A stretch of 64,000 nt of DNA from Bdellovibrionales bacterium GWA1_52_35 (GTDB lineage Bacteria; Bdellovibrionota; UBA1018). The position numbers and the translations under genes are program-made. The notes under the pieces were generated by a model. That model was given only the letters and a program-made list of their open reading frames with translations. It did not search any database and was not told where the DNA came from. The stretch is taken from contig MEPO01000013.1 of NCBI GenBank assembly GCA_001769805.1, positions 1 through 64,000 on the forward strand, read 5' to 3'. Below, in pieces: positions 24,552-34,255 of the stretch; position 1 is the first letter of the stretch, and each line of letters opens with the position of its first letter.

Positions 24552-26045
24552 ATGAGATTCAGTTCACAGACTCTCGCATTTCTTTGGATTCTTACTTTAT
24601 CCCTGCTCACCGCGGGGCCACTTACGAATCCCGCGGCGGGTCTGCAGACGGAGAAAGTCCAGACAGAGGCTCTCGTCAAAGACGTGATTGCGAGATTGCA
24701 ACCACCCGCTCATTCCCGAAATTCCGGTTTCGCTTATCACTTCAGTAAAGTCGAAGCTTTCCCGGATGGTAACCTCGCTAAAATCATTCCGGAGGTCTCA
24801 AGAGAAAAGGGACTGATCGTTCACCTGAAAGTGACCGAACGCGCTCTGAAGAACCTCCCTGCAATGATAGAAAAGCTGGTTCAACTCGTTCAAATTTCGA
24901 ACAGCGCGAATATCCCTGGCTTCGAAAACAGTGACGATTTCCTGCCCAGTCGCCGCTTCAGCTCACCGATGGAATGGGCGGAGACGGTCTGGAACGCGCA
25001 AGCAGGGAGTAAAGCCGCAGAACTGAAGCTGACCCGCTTTGAGCTGGATGCGGCCCGCAACGCGGAACAAAAACTTCCTTCCCCACCCTACTTTCAAAAT
25101 CGAATCGCCAGTATTACGAAACGACTCAAACTCGTTCACAAGGAAGCTGAGGTTGAATCTCAGGCGCGCAAGATGCGCTGGGACAGGACGCGCCCCGATT
25201 TCAGGGTACTTGAAAAGCAGGAATTGAAGCTGAACGCCCTATTGCTCAAAAACGATCGAAAGGGAGTCCGGCACCTGGTTGAGGCGTACCTTCCGTGGCC
25301 CTTGATGGAGCCCTCTGAGCAAACTATCTGGCGAAACTGGCTGGAGGCGATCGAAACTCCTGACCCCAAAAGGCTGAAGCTTCAATTCCGTGGGCTGGGA
25401 GACGACCTGCTTCAGAAAACGAAAGACGGGAAAGTGATCACGCTTTCCCCGGTCCTGAGTCGGAGCAAAGGCAATTTCACCCATCGTTTGCGCTCTCTCT
25501 CGACTTTGCGTGATCAAATCGGGGCCAAGCCAAGCAATGAACAGGCTGCCCTCACCAGTTCATTGCCCGATGAAGGAGCGACCATCTCCCGCATGATGAC
25601 CAATCATGCCTACGATGCCCAAGGCTCACCTTTCCTCTCTTTGTCCACGTACGATATCGCCCAACAGTTCGACTCCGGGAAAACCCATATGCGGTACGGA
25701 GCGTTTCTGATTGACGAGCGACGTTTGATGCCGAATTTCTCATCCGTGAGTGCCGAGTTCGAAGTCCTCACGCCGCTTTTTGTTTTTCCGGACGAGATGC
25801 TTGCGTATGCTGAGGCTCCTCACAGAAAACCCAATGCATCGATCGAAGCGATGAGTGAGTTGTGGGACCAGGTGGAAGCCAGAATGACAAAGCTGGGAGT
25901 TCCCCCCGAAGAGGTGATGCAGCACCATATGAGCCTCGACGAGAAGCGGTTCCGGATCGATGCCGCCCTTAAATTCGAGGCAATGGCCAAACCTCAGATC
26001 GGCCATCGCTGTTTGGGGGCACTGAAGAAAGCTTTCTTCGAATAG
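24552..26045 (+). CDS. Exported protein with possible ADP-ribosyltransferase-like C-terminal domain
   Basis: This 497-residue protein has a signal peptide (MRFSSQTLAFLWILTLSLLTAG) and AAGGAGG just before the ATG. The first ~320 residues are mostly helical and charged. The C-terminal part shows three segments in the order expected of ARTs: an Arg-containing strand (ISRMMTNH), then PFLSLST (about 360-366) followed by YDIAQQF, and an E402-F-E404 pair followed by VLTPLFVF. The pattern recalls the R-S-E class (Arg, Ser-x-Ser, Glu-x-Glu). It may be a secreted toxin or effector, but the similarity is by eye only. It forms a likely operon with the lipoprotein upstream. Confidence 0.65.
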   Translation: MRFSSQTLAFLWILTLSLLTAGPLTNPAAGLQTEKVQTEALVKDVIARLQPPAHSRNSGFAYHFSKVEAFPDGNLAKIIPEVSREKGLIVHLKVTERALKNLPAMIEKLVQLVQISNSANIPGFENSDDFLPSRRFSSPMEWAETVWNAQAGSKAAELKLTRFELDAARNAEQKLPSPPYFQNRIASITKRLKLVHKEAEVESQARKMRWDRTRPDFRVLEKQELKLNALLLKNDRKGVRHLVEAYLPWPLMEPSEQTIWRNWLEAIETPDPKRLKLQFRGLGDDLLQKTKDGKVITLSPVLSRSKGNFTHRLRSLSTLRDQIGAKPSNEQAALTSSLPDEGATISRMMTNHAYDAQGSPFLSLSTYDIAQQFDSGKTHMRYGAFLIDERRLMPNFSSVSAEFEVLTPLFVFPDEMLAYAEAPHRKPNASIEAMSELWDQVEARMTKLGVPPEEVMQHHMSLDEKRFRIDAALKFEAMAKPQIGHRCLGALKKAFFE

Positions 26046-26205
26046 TTCAGCCTGAGCAGCTTCTTGGCTGCGTCAATTCCGTATTGCACAGCAATAAGAG
26101 CAGGATCTTGAATTAAGCTTGAAGACACTGCGCCAGACTCAATGCTGTGTCATCCGGGAAGATTCAGTGGTAGAAATCGTGCATTCATCAACTCAAGGAG
26201 CAAGC

Positions 26206-28962
26206 ATGAGCAAGCCTAAAGATTTTGTTGCCGACCCGTCCAGTGATTATCTGCAGATCGGTAGAAATCCGCTGGATTCGATCTTCAAGCCGCACAGTGT
26301 TGCGGTTGTGGGCGCAACTGAAAAACAGGGAAGCGTGGGGCGAACCATCCTGTGGAATCTGATCACCAGCTCCTTTGGCGGAACCGTGTTTCCGATCAAC
26401 CCCAAAAGGTCCAACGTTCTTGGAATCAAAGCTTATCCGAATATCGCCTCGGTCCCCGATGCGATTGATCTTGCCGTGATTGTCACGCCAGCGGCCACCG
26501 TGCCCGGCGTAATCGATGAATGCGTCGCTGCCGGAGTCAAAGGTGCGATCGTTATTTCGGCAGGGTTCAAGGAAACCGGCCCAGAAGGCCTTGAATATGA
26601 GCGTCAGGTGATCGAAAAAGCCCGCAAAGGCAATATGCGGATCATCGGTCCAAATTGCCTGGGCGTCATGTCCCCGATTACCGGGCTCAATGCGACTTTT
26701 GCCAACAGTATCGCCCGACCGGGAAGTGTCGGCTTCATCAGCCAGAGTGGCGCTCTTTGCACAGGTGTTCTGGACTGGAGCTTTCGTGAGGATGTAGGGT
26801 TCAGCTCTTTTATTTCAATCGGTTCGATGGCCGATGTGGACTGGGGCGATCTGATTTATTATCTCGGAGATGACCCCAACACCCGAAGCATCGTCATTTA
26901 CATGGAATCGATCGGCAACGCGCGATCATTTCTTTCGGCGGCACGTGAAGTTGCGCTGACCAAACCCATCATTGTCATCAAGGCAGGACGCAGTGCCGCA
27001 GCGGCAAAAGCGGCAGCCTCTCATACCGGGTCCCTCACCGGAAGCGATGAAGTACTGGATGCGGCTTTCGAGCGTTCAGGTGTTTTGCGCGTGGATGCAA
27101 TTTCAGAACTTTTCTATATGGCTGAAGTTCTCTCAAAGCAGCCGCGACCCAAAGGGCCGAGGTTGACGATTGTCACCAATGCCGGGGGCCCCGGAGTTCT
27201 GGCGACGGATGCTCTCATCAATAATGGGGGGGAACTTTCGACACCGTCACAGGAAACGATCGAGCTTTTAAATAAATTCCTCCCGGGCGCCTGGAGCCAC
27301 AACAACCCCCTGGATATTTTGGGTGATGCCGACCCGATTCGCTATGCAAAATCCCTAGAGATCGCCGCGAAAGACCCCAACAGTGATGGCCTGCTTGTGA
27401 TTCTCACACCGCAAGCCATGACGGATCCGACACAGACGGCAGAACACCTCAAGCCCTATGCTAAATTTGCGGGCAAACCGGTTCTTGCGAGCTGGATGGG
27501 TGGCGTCAATGTCGCCGCCGGAGAAGAAATCCTGAACCGGGCTGGAATTCCGACTTTCCCTTACCCGGATGAAGCCGCGAAAGTTTTCAGTTATATGTGG
27601 AAACACAGTGAATCGATCCAGGCACTGTACGAAATTCCCTCTCTCCCGGCGGAAGTAAAAGACAGCCGCACCATCAAAGCAACCGCCGAACAATTAATTG
27701 AGACGGTAAGGTCTTCCGGTCGCAGCATCCTGACGGAATTCGAATCCAAGCAGCTGCTCTCTCTTTACGGAATTCCGACGGTCGAAACTCGAATCGCATT
27801 CAGCGAAGCAGAAGCCATCAAGATTGCCGGACAGCTCGGTTATCCTGTTGTGCTCAAGCTGCACTCAGAAACGATCACTCATAAAACCGACGTTGGCGGC
27901 GTTCAGTTGAATTTACGCAACGCCGATTCTGTTTCGAAAGCCTACAGGGAAATCGAAGCCTCGGTTCATCAAAAGGCCAGCAGCAAAGATTTCCTCGGAG
28001 TCACGGTACAGCCCATGGCTAAAATGGATGGTTACGAGTTGATCCTGGGCAGCAGTGTCGACCCGCAATTCGGCCCCGTCCTGCTCTTCGGAACGGGCGG
28101 GCAGCTGGTCGAGGTTTTCAAAGACAGTGCCCTCGGTCTTCCTCCTCTCAATTCAACTCTTGCCCGTCGCATGATGGAGAAGACACGAATCTACAAAGCG
28201 CTGAAAGGCGTGCGCGGCCGCAAACCAGTGGATCTCGCAAATTTGGAACAACTGCTGGTTCAGTTCAGCCGCCTAGTCACCGAGCAGCCCTGGATCAAAG
28301 AAATTGACATCAACCCTTTGCTGGCCAGTTCTGAACGTCTGCTCGCTTTGGATGCCCGCGTAGTCATCTACGATCGCGAGACCACCCTCAGCAGTCTCCC
28401 CAAACCGGCCATTCACCCGTACCCGCTGCAATACACGTATTCATCGAAGCTGCGAAATGGCGAGCAGGTTACGTTACGACCAATTCGCCCGGAAGACGAA
28501 CCGCTGATGGTCGGCTTTCATCACATGCTTTCGGATGAAAGCGTATACTCGCATTACGCCGCTCGCCTGAATTTGAATGAACGGATTGCCCATGAACGTC
28601 TCGCGAAGGTCTGCATGGTGGATTACGACCGCGATATTGCTTTCGTTGCCGTCCGAAAGGACCCGAAGACCGCAGTCGATTCGATTATTGGCGTCGGCCG
28701 GATGAGCCGGGTGCACGGAATCAATGACGCTACTTATGCGGTCATCGTTGCGGACCCGTATCAGAAACATGGCTTGGGTGGTGAACTCCTCAGAAAACTG
28801 ATCAGCGTCGCCCGAGACAAGAAGATCAGTCGACTGATTGCGGATATTGCGCAAGAGAACGCAGGAATGAAGCAACTCTGTCAAAAAGAAGGCTTTCGCC
28901 TCAGTTTGGATCAGGAAAAAGGCGTCTTTCACTCGGAGCTTAAAATTCAGACCGACCGGTAA
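26206..28962 (+). CDS. PatZ-like protein: acyl-CoA synthetase (NDP-forming) fused to GNAT acetyltransferase
   Basis: I start at the ATG at 26206 behind AAGGAG; the frame extends to 26119 without a ribosome-binding site. The 918-residue protein has a CoA-binding domain (about 25-120, with [16 protein letters not shown]), a succinyl-CoA-ligase-like domain with the His motif [11 protein letters not shown], an ATP-grasp domain (about 490-720), and a C-terminal GNAT domain ([14 protein letters not shown]). PatZ/Pat enzymes acetylate lysines of metabolic proteins such as acetyl-CoA synthetase. ADP-forming acetate-CoA ligase activity is less likely because of the GNAT fusion. The neighbouring TapT gene recalls the yfiP-patZ pair of E. 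coli. Confidence 0.88.
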   Translation: MSKPKDFVADPSSDYLQIGRNPLDSIFKPHSVAVVGATEKQGSVGRTILWNLITSSFGGTVFPINPKRSNVLGIKAYPNIASVPDAIDLAVIVTPAATVPGVIDECVAAGVKGAIVISAGFKETGPEGLEYERQVIEKARKGNMRIIGPNCLGVMSPITGLNATFANSIARPGSVGFISQSGALCTGVLDWSFREDVGFSSFISIGSMADVDWGDLIYYLGDDPNTRSIVIYMESIGNARSFLSAAREVALTKPIIVIKAGRSAAAAKAAASHTGSLTGSDEVLDAAFERSGVLRVDAISELFYMAEVLSKQPRPKGPRLTIVTNAGGPGVLATDALINNGGELSTPSQETIELLNKFLPGAWSHNNPLDILGDADPIRYAKSLEIAAKDPNSDGLLVILTPQAMTDPTQTAEHLKPYAKFAGKPVLASWMGGVNVAAGEEILNRAGIPTFPYPDEAAKVFSYMWKHSESIQALYEIPSLPAEVKDSRTIKATAEQLIETVRSSGRSILTEFESKQLLSLYGIPTVETRIAFSEAEAIKIAGQLGYPVVLKLHSETITHKTDVGGVQLNLRNADSVSKAYREIEASVHQKASSKDFLGVTVQPMAKMDGYELILGSSVDPQFGPVLLFGTGGQLVEVFKDSALGLPPLNSTLARRMMEKTRIYKALKGVRGRKPVDLANLEQLLVQFSRLVTEQPWIKEIDINPLLASSERLLALDARVVIYDRETTLSSLPKPAIHPYPLQYTYSSKLRNGEQVTLRPIRPEDEPLMVGFHHMLSDESVYSHYAARLNLNERIAHERLAKVCMVDYDRDIAFVAVRKDPKTAVDSIIGVGRMSRVHGINDATYAVIVADPYQKHGLGGELLRKLISVARDKKISRLIADIAQENAGMKQLCQKEGFRLSLDQEKGVFHSELKIQTDR

Positions 28963-29023
28963 AAGCTGGCGGTTTGCGAGGTCGTCTGTTTTTTTGGCGG
29001 AATCCTTGCAGTTTTGCAAGAGC

Positions 29024-29560
29024 ATGACATTCACCGAGGGAAGTCCCACCAAGCTGCTTCTGGCTGACCATAAACGGATTCGCGGGCTGTTCAGACAGAC
29101 CATGGTTCTTGATCAGCGCGCGCATGAGATGATGCCGGGCCTTTCGGAGGAGCTCTTCCTCGAACTCGAAATTCATGGCACAATCCAGCATGAATGCACC
29201 AACCCGGCCCTGATGAACGTCATGGAGCCGGATGGACGCGGTCAGGTGATGAAATCGGAAGATCGGTTCCGCGAAATTTCGGAATTGATAGGCGAACTGA
29301 AAAAACTCAGCCTTGAAGCGGAATCCTACCAGCAAAAAATGGCGGATTTACGAAAAACCACGGAACTCCTTTTCGAGGAAGAAGAGCATTTCATTCACCC
29401 GGAAATCGAGAATCTTCCAGATGACCTGCTGGTTCAACTGACCAGCGAAATGAAAGCCCTTCGCGAACGGATCCTGAATGACCCTAGAAACCAGTCGGCC
29501 CGAGCTTACTATGTCCAGAATCCAAACGGCGGCGAGCACAAACGCAAGTTAGCGGCCTGA
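29024..29560 (+). CDS. Hemerythrin HHE-domain protein
   Basis: This is a 178-residue protein from the ATG at 29024; an in-frame TTG at 28994 gives ten more residues without support. A four-helix HHE-type pattern is visible: ADHKRIRGLF, then EIHGTIQHE, then FEEEEHFIHPEIE. These supply His and Glu residues that can hold a di-iron site for O2, NO or iron sensing. It differs from Ric in lacking the ScdA_N domain. It is preceded by patZ on the same strand, 61 bases away, and faces the tapT gene. No Shine-Dalgarno is evident. The function is only inferred at family level. Confidence 0.75.
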   Translation: MTFTEGSPTKLLLADHKRIRGLFRQTMVLDQRAHEMMPGLSEELFLELEIHGTIQHECTNPALMNVMEPDGRGQVMKSEDRFREISELIGELKKLSLEAESYQQKMADLRKTTELLFEEEEHFIHPEIENLPDDLLVQLTSEMKALRERILNDPRNQSARAYYVQNPNGGEHKRKLAA

Positions 29561-29566
29561 TCAGAG

Positions 29567-30169
29567 TCAGCTACGCATGCACTCAGCCTGAAAGCCCACC
29601 ATTTTTCGAAAAACCTGCAACATGGGTTCGAGATCAACTGCGGGCTCCAGGATTGCGAGTACCCGGTGTACTGCCTCGATGGTTGAAACACAGTATTCCC
29701 TGGGCTGCCGACGAACACCGCCGTACTCGGATTTCTTACCCGGCTCAAAAGAAACCTGGGGAAGAGCTGCCAGAACCGGATTGACCGTGATGATTTTCTT
29801 GGCGCAATGCCAGGTTCCATCCAGAACGAAAAGAACCAGGCACCTTTCGTTCAGGTATTTGAGTTTCAGTTCCGCTTTATCCAAGCGGCTCAAATTCTGC
29901 GCTGCCGGTCCAGGGAAAAGCACGACGCATTGGTTCCGCTCATCCCTCAGGAGAGTTTGCACCTGAGGATCGTTGTCAAAATCCAGACCCACGATCAACT
30001 TCGAATTTTCAAGTGAGAGTTGGGTCATACGTGCAGTACCGATAGGATTGCGGTACTCCCTTGGATGCTGAAGCAGAACGATCCGGGTGCGGACTGCAGC
30101 GGGTTTCAGCTGCGCACAATAACAGGTGGTTTCCGCTTTGAGGCACCGAGGGCAATAAACTCTCATCAC
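29567..30169 (-). CDS. tapT: DTW-domain tRNA-uridine aminocarboxypropyltransferase
   Basis: This 200-residue protein has the N-terminal zinc-like cysteines (YCPRCLKAETTCYC), the LLQHPREYRNPIGTAR segment, and the family signature DGTW (DGTWHCAKKI). DTW proteins (TapT/YfiP) transfer the aminocarboxypropyl group of SAM to uridine 47 of tRNA to make acp3U. Its ATG overlaps the stop of the glutaredoxin gene, so the order cyaY-grxC-tapT is one operon. It lies close to a patZ-like gene as in E. coli, but on the opposite strand. Confidence 0.88.
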   Translation of the reverse strand: MMRVYCPRCLKAETTCYCAQLKPAAVRTRIVLLQHPREYRNPIGTARMTQLSLENSKLIVGLDFDNDPQVQTLLRDERNQCVVLFPGPAAQNLSRLDKAELKLKYLNERCLVLFVLDGTWHCAKKIITVNPVLAALPQVSFEPGKKSEYGGVRRQPREYCVSTIEAVHRVLAILEPAVDLEPMLQVFRKMVGFQAECMRS

Positions 30170-30423
30170 TTTAAAGAATTCAAACCATCTTTTGCATCCA
30201 GATCTGCGAGATCCGAGTATCCGCCCAGAATTTTGCCATCCCTATAGATCTGGGGAACGGTCTGCATACCGTTGGACTTTTTTGCCAGCTCTTCCCAAGC
30301 GGCGTCATCATCCATACCAACCAGAATTTCCTTGAATTCAATACCCCTGGATTTCAGAAGCTCCTTGGCCCGAACGCAGTATGGACAGGTTTGCATCGTG
30401 TAAACTTCAATTTTTTTCGTCAT
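30166..30423 (-). CDS. grxC: Glutaredoxin (GrxC type)
   Basis: This 85-residue glutaredoxin has the dithiol active site CPYC at residues 14-17 and the glutathione-binding TVPQIYRDG and GGYSDL segments. It reduces disulfides and mixed glutathione disulfides in the cytoplasm. The start has GAGGAG at 4 bases. It is coupled to tapT by a 4-base overlap and follows cyaY after 11 bases, a grouping that joins iron/redox homeostasis and tRNA modification. Confidence 0.93.
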   Translation of the reverse strand: MTKKIEVYTMQTCPYCVRAKELLKSRGIEFKEILVGMDDDAAWEELAKKSNGMQTVPQIYRDGKILGGYSDLADLDAKDGLNSLK

Positions 30424-30434
30424 AACTCTCCTCT

Positions 30435-30767
30435 TCAGATCTGGAGATCCAGATTCACCTGTTCCCTGAGAAACTGCTGCAGATAGCTGATCAGTTCAAT
30501 TCCTTTACCCTTGTCATCCAGCCAACGCCCTGTGGCTGGCTCTTGAATGAAGTGGACGGCAACCCCCTTGGAAGCCAGAGCCATCCAGACTTGCCGAAGC
30601 GAAGGCTGGGTGCTTAAAATGCACTTCGCCCCCCCCGGAAAAGTGATGGTAACAGTCCCCAGACCCAGCTCCGCTTCCGCAATATCCGGATCGACGTTTG
30701 CAAACGCCCGATCCACCCTGTTGAATAACTCCTGGACTCTGGTTCTGAACTCCGGCTCGCTGATCAT
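30435..30767 (-). CDS. cyaY: Frataxin homologue CyaY
   Basis: This 110-residue protein has the frataxin pattern: an acidic first helix (DIAEAELGLG), then strands with TITFPGGAKCILS, PSLRQVWMA and GRWLDDKGKGIEL. CyaY binds iron and modulates IscS-dependent Fe-S cluster assembly. A strong AGGAGG lies 9 bases before the ATG. It is the first gene of the cyaY-grxC-tapT operon, divergent from ychJ. Confidence 0.92.
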   Translation of the reverse strand: MISEPEFRTRVQELFNRVDRAFANVDPDIAEAELGLGTVTITFPGGAKCILSTQPSLRQVWMALASKGVAVHFIQEPATGRWLDDKGKGIELISYLQQFLREQVNLDLQI

Positions 30768-30806
30768 ACTTTTGATCCTCCTCTTGTCTTTAGCCGACCT
30801 TCGGGC

Positions 30807-30835
30807 TTGGCGAAACCCGGAATTCAGCTTATATC
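30807..30835 (+). promoter_or_regulatory. Promoter placing the start exactly on the ychJ ATG
   Basis: TTGGCG (30807-30812) and TATATC (30830-30835) are spaced by 17 bases. Counting from the -10, +1 is the A of the ATG at 30842. No Shine-Dalgarno sequence is present. Confidence 0.5.
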
Positions 30836-30841
30836 ATTTTT

Positions 30842-31345
30842 ATGGAAACATCGACTTGCCCCTGCGGCTCCGCAAAAGACCTCGAATCCTGCTGTTTGCC
30901 TGTGATCAAAGAACAAAGGCCGGCACTCACGGCAGAAGAACTGCTCCGTGCGCGTTATTCAGCCTTCGCCATCGGTGAAATCGATTTCATTTTCACCTCC
31001 CATCATTCGAAGACCCGCGGCGAGCTCAAACGGGAAGAGATCGAAGACTGGTCCCGGAATTCCGAGTGGCACGGACTTGAAGTTGTGGACCGCAATGGCG
31101 GCCAGGCTGCCGACGAGCAAGGGACCCTCACTTTTTGCGCCCGTTTTTCGGATAAGAAATCCGGCGGCGAACCGCAGGAGCATTGGGAACAGAGTTTATT
31201 TGAAAAAGAAAACGGTCACTGGCGTTTTGTGGATGCGCGGGGCCTGAAACAGGGACCTTATCAAAGGGAAGAACCCAAGGTCGGCCGTAACGACCCTTGC
31301 CCGTGCGGCAGCAAGCAGAAGTTTAAGAAATGCTGCGGGAAATAA
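30842..31345 (+). CDS. YchJ-family protein with two SEC-C zinc motifs
   Basis: This 167-residue protein has an N-terminal SEC-C-like motif ([13 protein letters not shown], residues 6-18), a central YchJ/NTF2-like domain (about 25-140, with [16 protein letters not shown] and [16 protein letters not shown]), and a C-terminal SEC-C motif ([16 protein letters not shown]). SEC-C modules bind zinc and often contact SecB or ribosomes. The cellular role of YchJ is not established. It lies 42 bases upstream of the Do protease gene, separated by a perfect hairpin. Confidence 0.88.
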   Translation: METSTCPCGSAKDLESCCLPVIKEQRPALTAEELLRARYSAFAIGEIDFIFTSHHSKTRGELKREEIEDWSRNSEWHGLEVVDRNGGQAADEQGTLTFCARFSDKKSGGEPQEHWEQSLFEKENGHWRFVDARGLKQGPYQREEPKVGRNDPCPCGSKQKFKKCCGK

Positions 31346-31364
31346 CCTGAACAACAACGGCATT

Positions 31365-31385
31365 GGAACTGCACTCTGCAGTTCC
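31365..31385 (+). promoter_or_regulatory. Perfect hairpin immediately upstream of the Do protease ATG
   Basis: GGAACTGCA (31365-31373) and TGCAGTTCC (31377-31385) are perfectly complementary around a CTC loop, and end 2 bases before the ATG at 31388. It occupies the place of the ribosome-binding site, and no T-run follows, so it is not a terminator. It may be a translational control element or an operator. Confidence 0.5.
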
Positions 31386-31387
31386 CT

Positions 31388-32899
31388 ATGAAGTCCTTAC
31401 CACTCTTTCGTGCACTGCTGGCCCTGGGAAGCTTTTCGTCCGGAATCGCAGCGACCAGCTTGTTCCTTCATCAAAATCCGGTCATGGCGGCCCCCGAGGC
31501 AGAGTCCCAGGAGTTTGCCGGCCAGATCTCCCGGCTATTTCAGGGCGTCACAACCAAAGCACTTCCATCCGTAGTCAGCATCAGCACGGTCAAGACTTTT
31601 GACCCTAGAAAAATGGAAAGTCTCCGTGCATTGGACCCGGAAATGGAACCAGAAATGAAAATTGAACCCGGCGGACCCGCAGGCGAAATGCCAAAAGCGC
31701 TCGGCATGGGCTCCGGAATCATTATTCGCAGTGACGGCATGATCCTGACTAACAGTCATGTAGTCGAGGGCGCGGAGCACGTTATGGTGGCGCTGGATGA
31801 CAAGCATAAAGCCCGTGCAAAGATCATCGGTACGGACGTTAAGACGGATCTCGCGGTGATCCAGATTCAGGCGCCCGCTGCCTCAATGGGGCCTGTTTCG
31901 CCCTTCAGCAATCTTCCGATTCTGCAGTTCGGGAATTCCGACGAACTGAAAGTCGGTGATTTGACCATCGCGATCGGGAGCCCCTATGGCTTGTCCAAAT
32001 CGGTCAGCTTCGGAATCATCAGCGCCAAAGGGCGGGCCCAAATGGGAGTTCTTGAAACAGAAGACTTCATCCAGACCGATGCCGCCATTAATCCCGGCAG
32101 CTCGGGCGGCCCTCTTTTGAATACCAAAGGAGAAGTGATCGGGATCAGTACCGCGATCTTCTCACAGAATGGCGGCTTCGCCGGAATCGGGTTCGCCATT
32201 CCGGCACGAATCGCCCACGAAGTCGGAGAACAGCTGATCAAAAATGGCCACGTTGCCCGCGGCTGGATCGGAGTCACGGCTCAGGACCTGGACGAGGATC
32301 TTGCAGAATTTTTCAAAGCAGAGAACGCCTCGGAACAGGGCGCTCTCATCAGCCACATCACCCAGGACAGCCCTGTCAAAAAGCAGATCAAAGCCGGTGA
32401 CGTGGTTTTACGAATCAACGAAAAACCAATTACTGATGCTGCCCACCTCAAATCAGTTGTGAGTCATGCCAGCTCGGGTGAGAAACTTGCTTTTGATATT
32501 CGGCGTGAAGGCCACTCACTCGAGCTGGAACTCACAGTCGGCACGGATCCCAAGGCGACCGTCCCCACTCAGCGCAAACAAGTCGCGGGAACTGTCGCCA
32601 ATAAACCCGCAAAAAAGCCGACCCTAGGAGTACAGGTTGAGAACATACCGGCTGAAATCATGGAATTCCTCGACGATCAGATCCGCTCCGGCGTGATCGT
32701 CGTCGGCGTAAACCCGGGCACACCTGCATTCGATGCCGGTCTTTTCGCGGGGGATATCATCCTGAAAGTGAATAAAACCCAGATTCACGACACCAAAGAC
32801 TTCAGCAAGGCCGTAAAAGACCTCAAACCAGATGCCGTCACGGTGCTCTACGTGCAAAGAGGTCCGGAAGAAAAACTTTTTGTTCCGCTACGCGCGTAA
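31388..32899 (+). CDS. Do-family periplasmic serine protease/chaperone (DegP/DegQ)
   Basis: This 503-residue protein has an N-terminal signal or anchor segment (about 8-25) and a trypsin-like domain with catalytic His124 (TNSHVV), Asp154 (TDLAVI) and Ser239 (NPGSSGGP). Two PDZ domains follow (about 275-385 and 400-500, the first opening with GWIGVTAQ). It degrades or holds misfolded envelope proteins. A perfect hairpin covers the region where a ribosome-binding site would be, suggesting unusual translational control. It is convergent with the OPA transporter gene, only 8 bases away. Confidence 0.93.
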   Translation: MKSLPLFRALLALGSFSSGIAATSLFLHQNPVMAAPEAESQEFAGQISRLFQGVTTKALPSVVSISTVKTFDPRKMESLRALDPEMEPEMKIEPGGPAGEMPKALGMGSGIIIRSDGMILTNSHVVEGAEHVMVALDDKHKARAKIIGTDVKTDLAVIQIQAPAASMGPVSPFSNLPILQFGNSDELKVGDLTIAIGSPYGLSKSVSFGIISAKGRAQMGVLETEDFIQTDAAINPGSSGGPLLNTKGEVIGISTAIFSQNGGFAGIGFAIPARIAHEVGEQLIKNGHVARGWIGVTAQDLDEDLAEFFKAENASEQGALISHITQDSPVKKQIKAGDVVLRINEKPITDAAHLKSVVSHASSGEKLAFDIRREGHSLELELTVGTDPKATVPTQRKQVAGTVANKPAKKPTLGVQVENIPAEIMEFLDDQIRSGVIVVGVNPGTPAFDAGLFAGDIILKVNKTQIHDTKDFSKAVKDLKPDAVTVLYVQRGPEEKLFVPLRA

Positions 32900-32907
32900 C
32901 AAAAAGA

Positions 32908-34236
32908 TCAATGAGCGGCTGCCTTGGACTTCGGTCGGGCATTCCAAAGGAAAGCCATCAGAACAGCACCAGCAACGGAGAACCCGATCATGCTCGGACC
33001 CCAAGCACCCCAGCCAAAGCTCTCCAGCATCCAACCCATTCCAATTCCGACAACGGACCCGCCTACGTATTGCATTCCGTCGAATAGTCCAGCCGCAGTT
33101 GCTGCTGCCTTCTTGCCGCCGAAATCCATCGAAGCGGTTCCAGAAAGCATCGAGTGAACCATGCTGATCGAAAACGAATTCACGATAAACGCTCCGATGA
33201 TCCAGCCCAATCCGGGTGCCTGCCAGATGATCCCCAGAGAAATAACCTGCAGAACATAGCCAACAAAAGCCACTGGGGGGCGTCTTCCCTTGAAAACCCA
33301 ATCGGAAATCGTACCTGCCGCGAATGCCCCCAGAATACCCGCGATCACGACCGCGCCCGCACCTTTCTGGAAGATCGAGGATTCGAGCGAAAGATTCTGG
33401 GCTTCGAGCATGTAGCGCGGGAACCACTGTTCAAAACCGTGACGGACGAAGCCCGTGCAGAATTCCGCAACGGCAATCGTCAGGGTCACCGGATTAGTCA
33501 GGACTTTTTTCAGTACATAGCCCAGACTGATTTTTTCGTTATCGCCGCTGGAAGCATCCTGCACATCGAGTTCGGGGAGACCACATTTTTCAGGCGAGTC
33601 CTGGACAAAGAGATAGGTCATGAAGCCCATGAATGCGACAACCATCGAGGGAACAAAAAATACCCATTGCCAGGGCAGAACCGTAACAAGAAAGCCACCG
33701 ATAATGAAAATCAGCCAACGTCCACCCTGAATCATGGAGCCGAAAATTGCTGAAAAAACTCCGCGTTCGGAAATATGAAACCAGGCGGCATTCACCTTGA
33801 TCAGCGACAGGGCGCTGTAGGATTGAAAATACGAATTTAAAGACCAAACCGTAATGAAGTAGCCCAGCAGTAGCGACCCGGTACCGAGAAACCCCAGATA
33901 GGCGCCCAGGCCAAACATGAAATTGAAAACAACAGTACCCGTGGCACCGATCAGCATGGCGCGTCGTCCGCCGATTTTGTCAGCAATCGGGCCATTGAAC
34001 ATGGCTGACAAGCCGTACACCATGAGCGCGAAACTGATGATTGCACCAATCTGGGTTTTGTCCCATCCATATTCGGTGGAAAGCGACTTGTTCGCAAAAG
34101 ACAAATTATAGCGCCCCATATACATCGCGGAATAGGTCAACCCCAGAGTGAGCCAGTTCTGCGCGCGCCTTCGCTTGAACTCGGATGTGTGTGTCTTGAC
34201 TTCCATCTTACCCGAAACAGTTCCTTTTGCCATATT
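32908..34236 (-). CDS. OPA-family MFS transporter (GlpT/UhpT-like)
   Basis: I start at the ATG at 34236, preceded by GAGGGG; the frame to 34323 has no ribosome-binding site. The 442-residue protein has twelve hydrophobic helices, with family motifs YMGRYNLSFA in helix 1 and the loop signature ADKIGGRRAMLIG after helix 2. OPA carriers exchange organic phosphates (glycerol-3-phosphate, hexose phosphates, phosphoglycerates) for inorganic phosphate. Which substrate is used here cannot be read from sequence. It follows the RNase D gene on the same strand after 19 bases. Confidence 0.85.
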   Translation of the reverse strand, partial: NMAKGTVSGKMEVKTHTSEFKRRRAQNWLTLGLTYSAMYMGRYNLSFANKSLSTEYGWDKTQIGAIISFALMVYGLSAMFNGPIADKIGGRRAMLIGATGTVVFNFMFGLGAYLGFLGTGSLLLGYFITVWSLNSYFQSYSALSLIKVNAAWFHISERGVFSAIFGSMIQGGRWLIFIIGGFLVTVLPWQWVFFVPSMVVAFMGFMTYLFVQDSPEKCGLPELDVQDASSGDNEKISLGYVLKKVLTNPVTLTIAVAEFCTGFVRHGFEQWFPRYMLEAQNLSLESSIFQKGAGAVVIAGILGAFAAGTISDWVFKGRRPPVAFVGYVLQVISLGIIWQAPGLGWIIGAFIVNSFSISMVHSMLSGTASMDFGGKKAAATAAGLFDGMQYVGGSVVGIGMGWMLESFGWGAWGPSMIGFSVAGAVLMAFLWNARPKSKAAAH

Positions 34237-34255
34237 CCCCTCTTTATTCCCGGAC

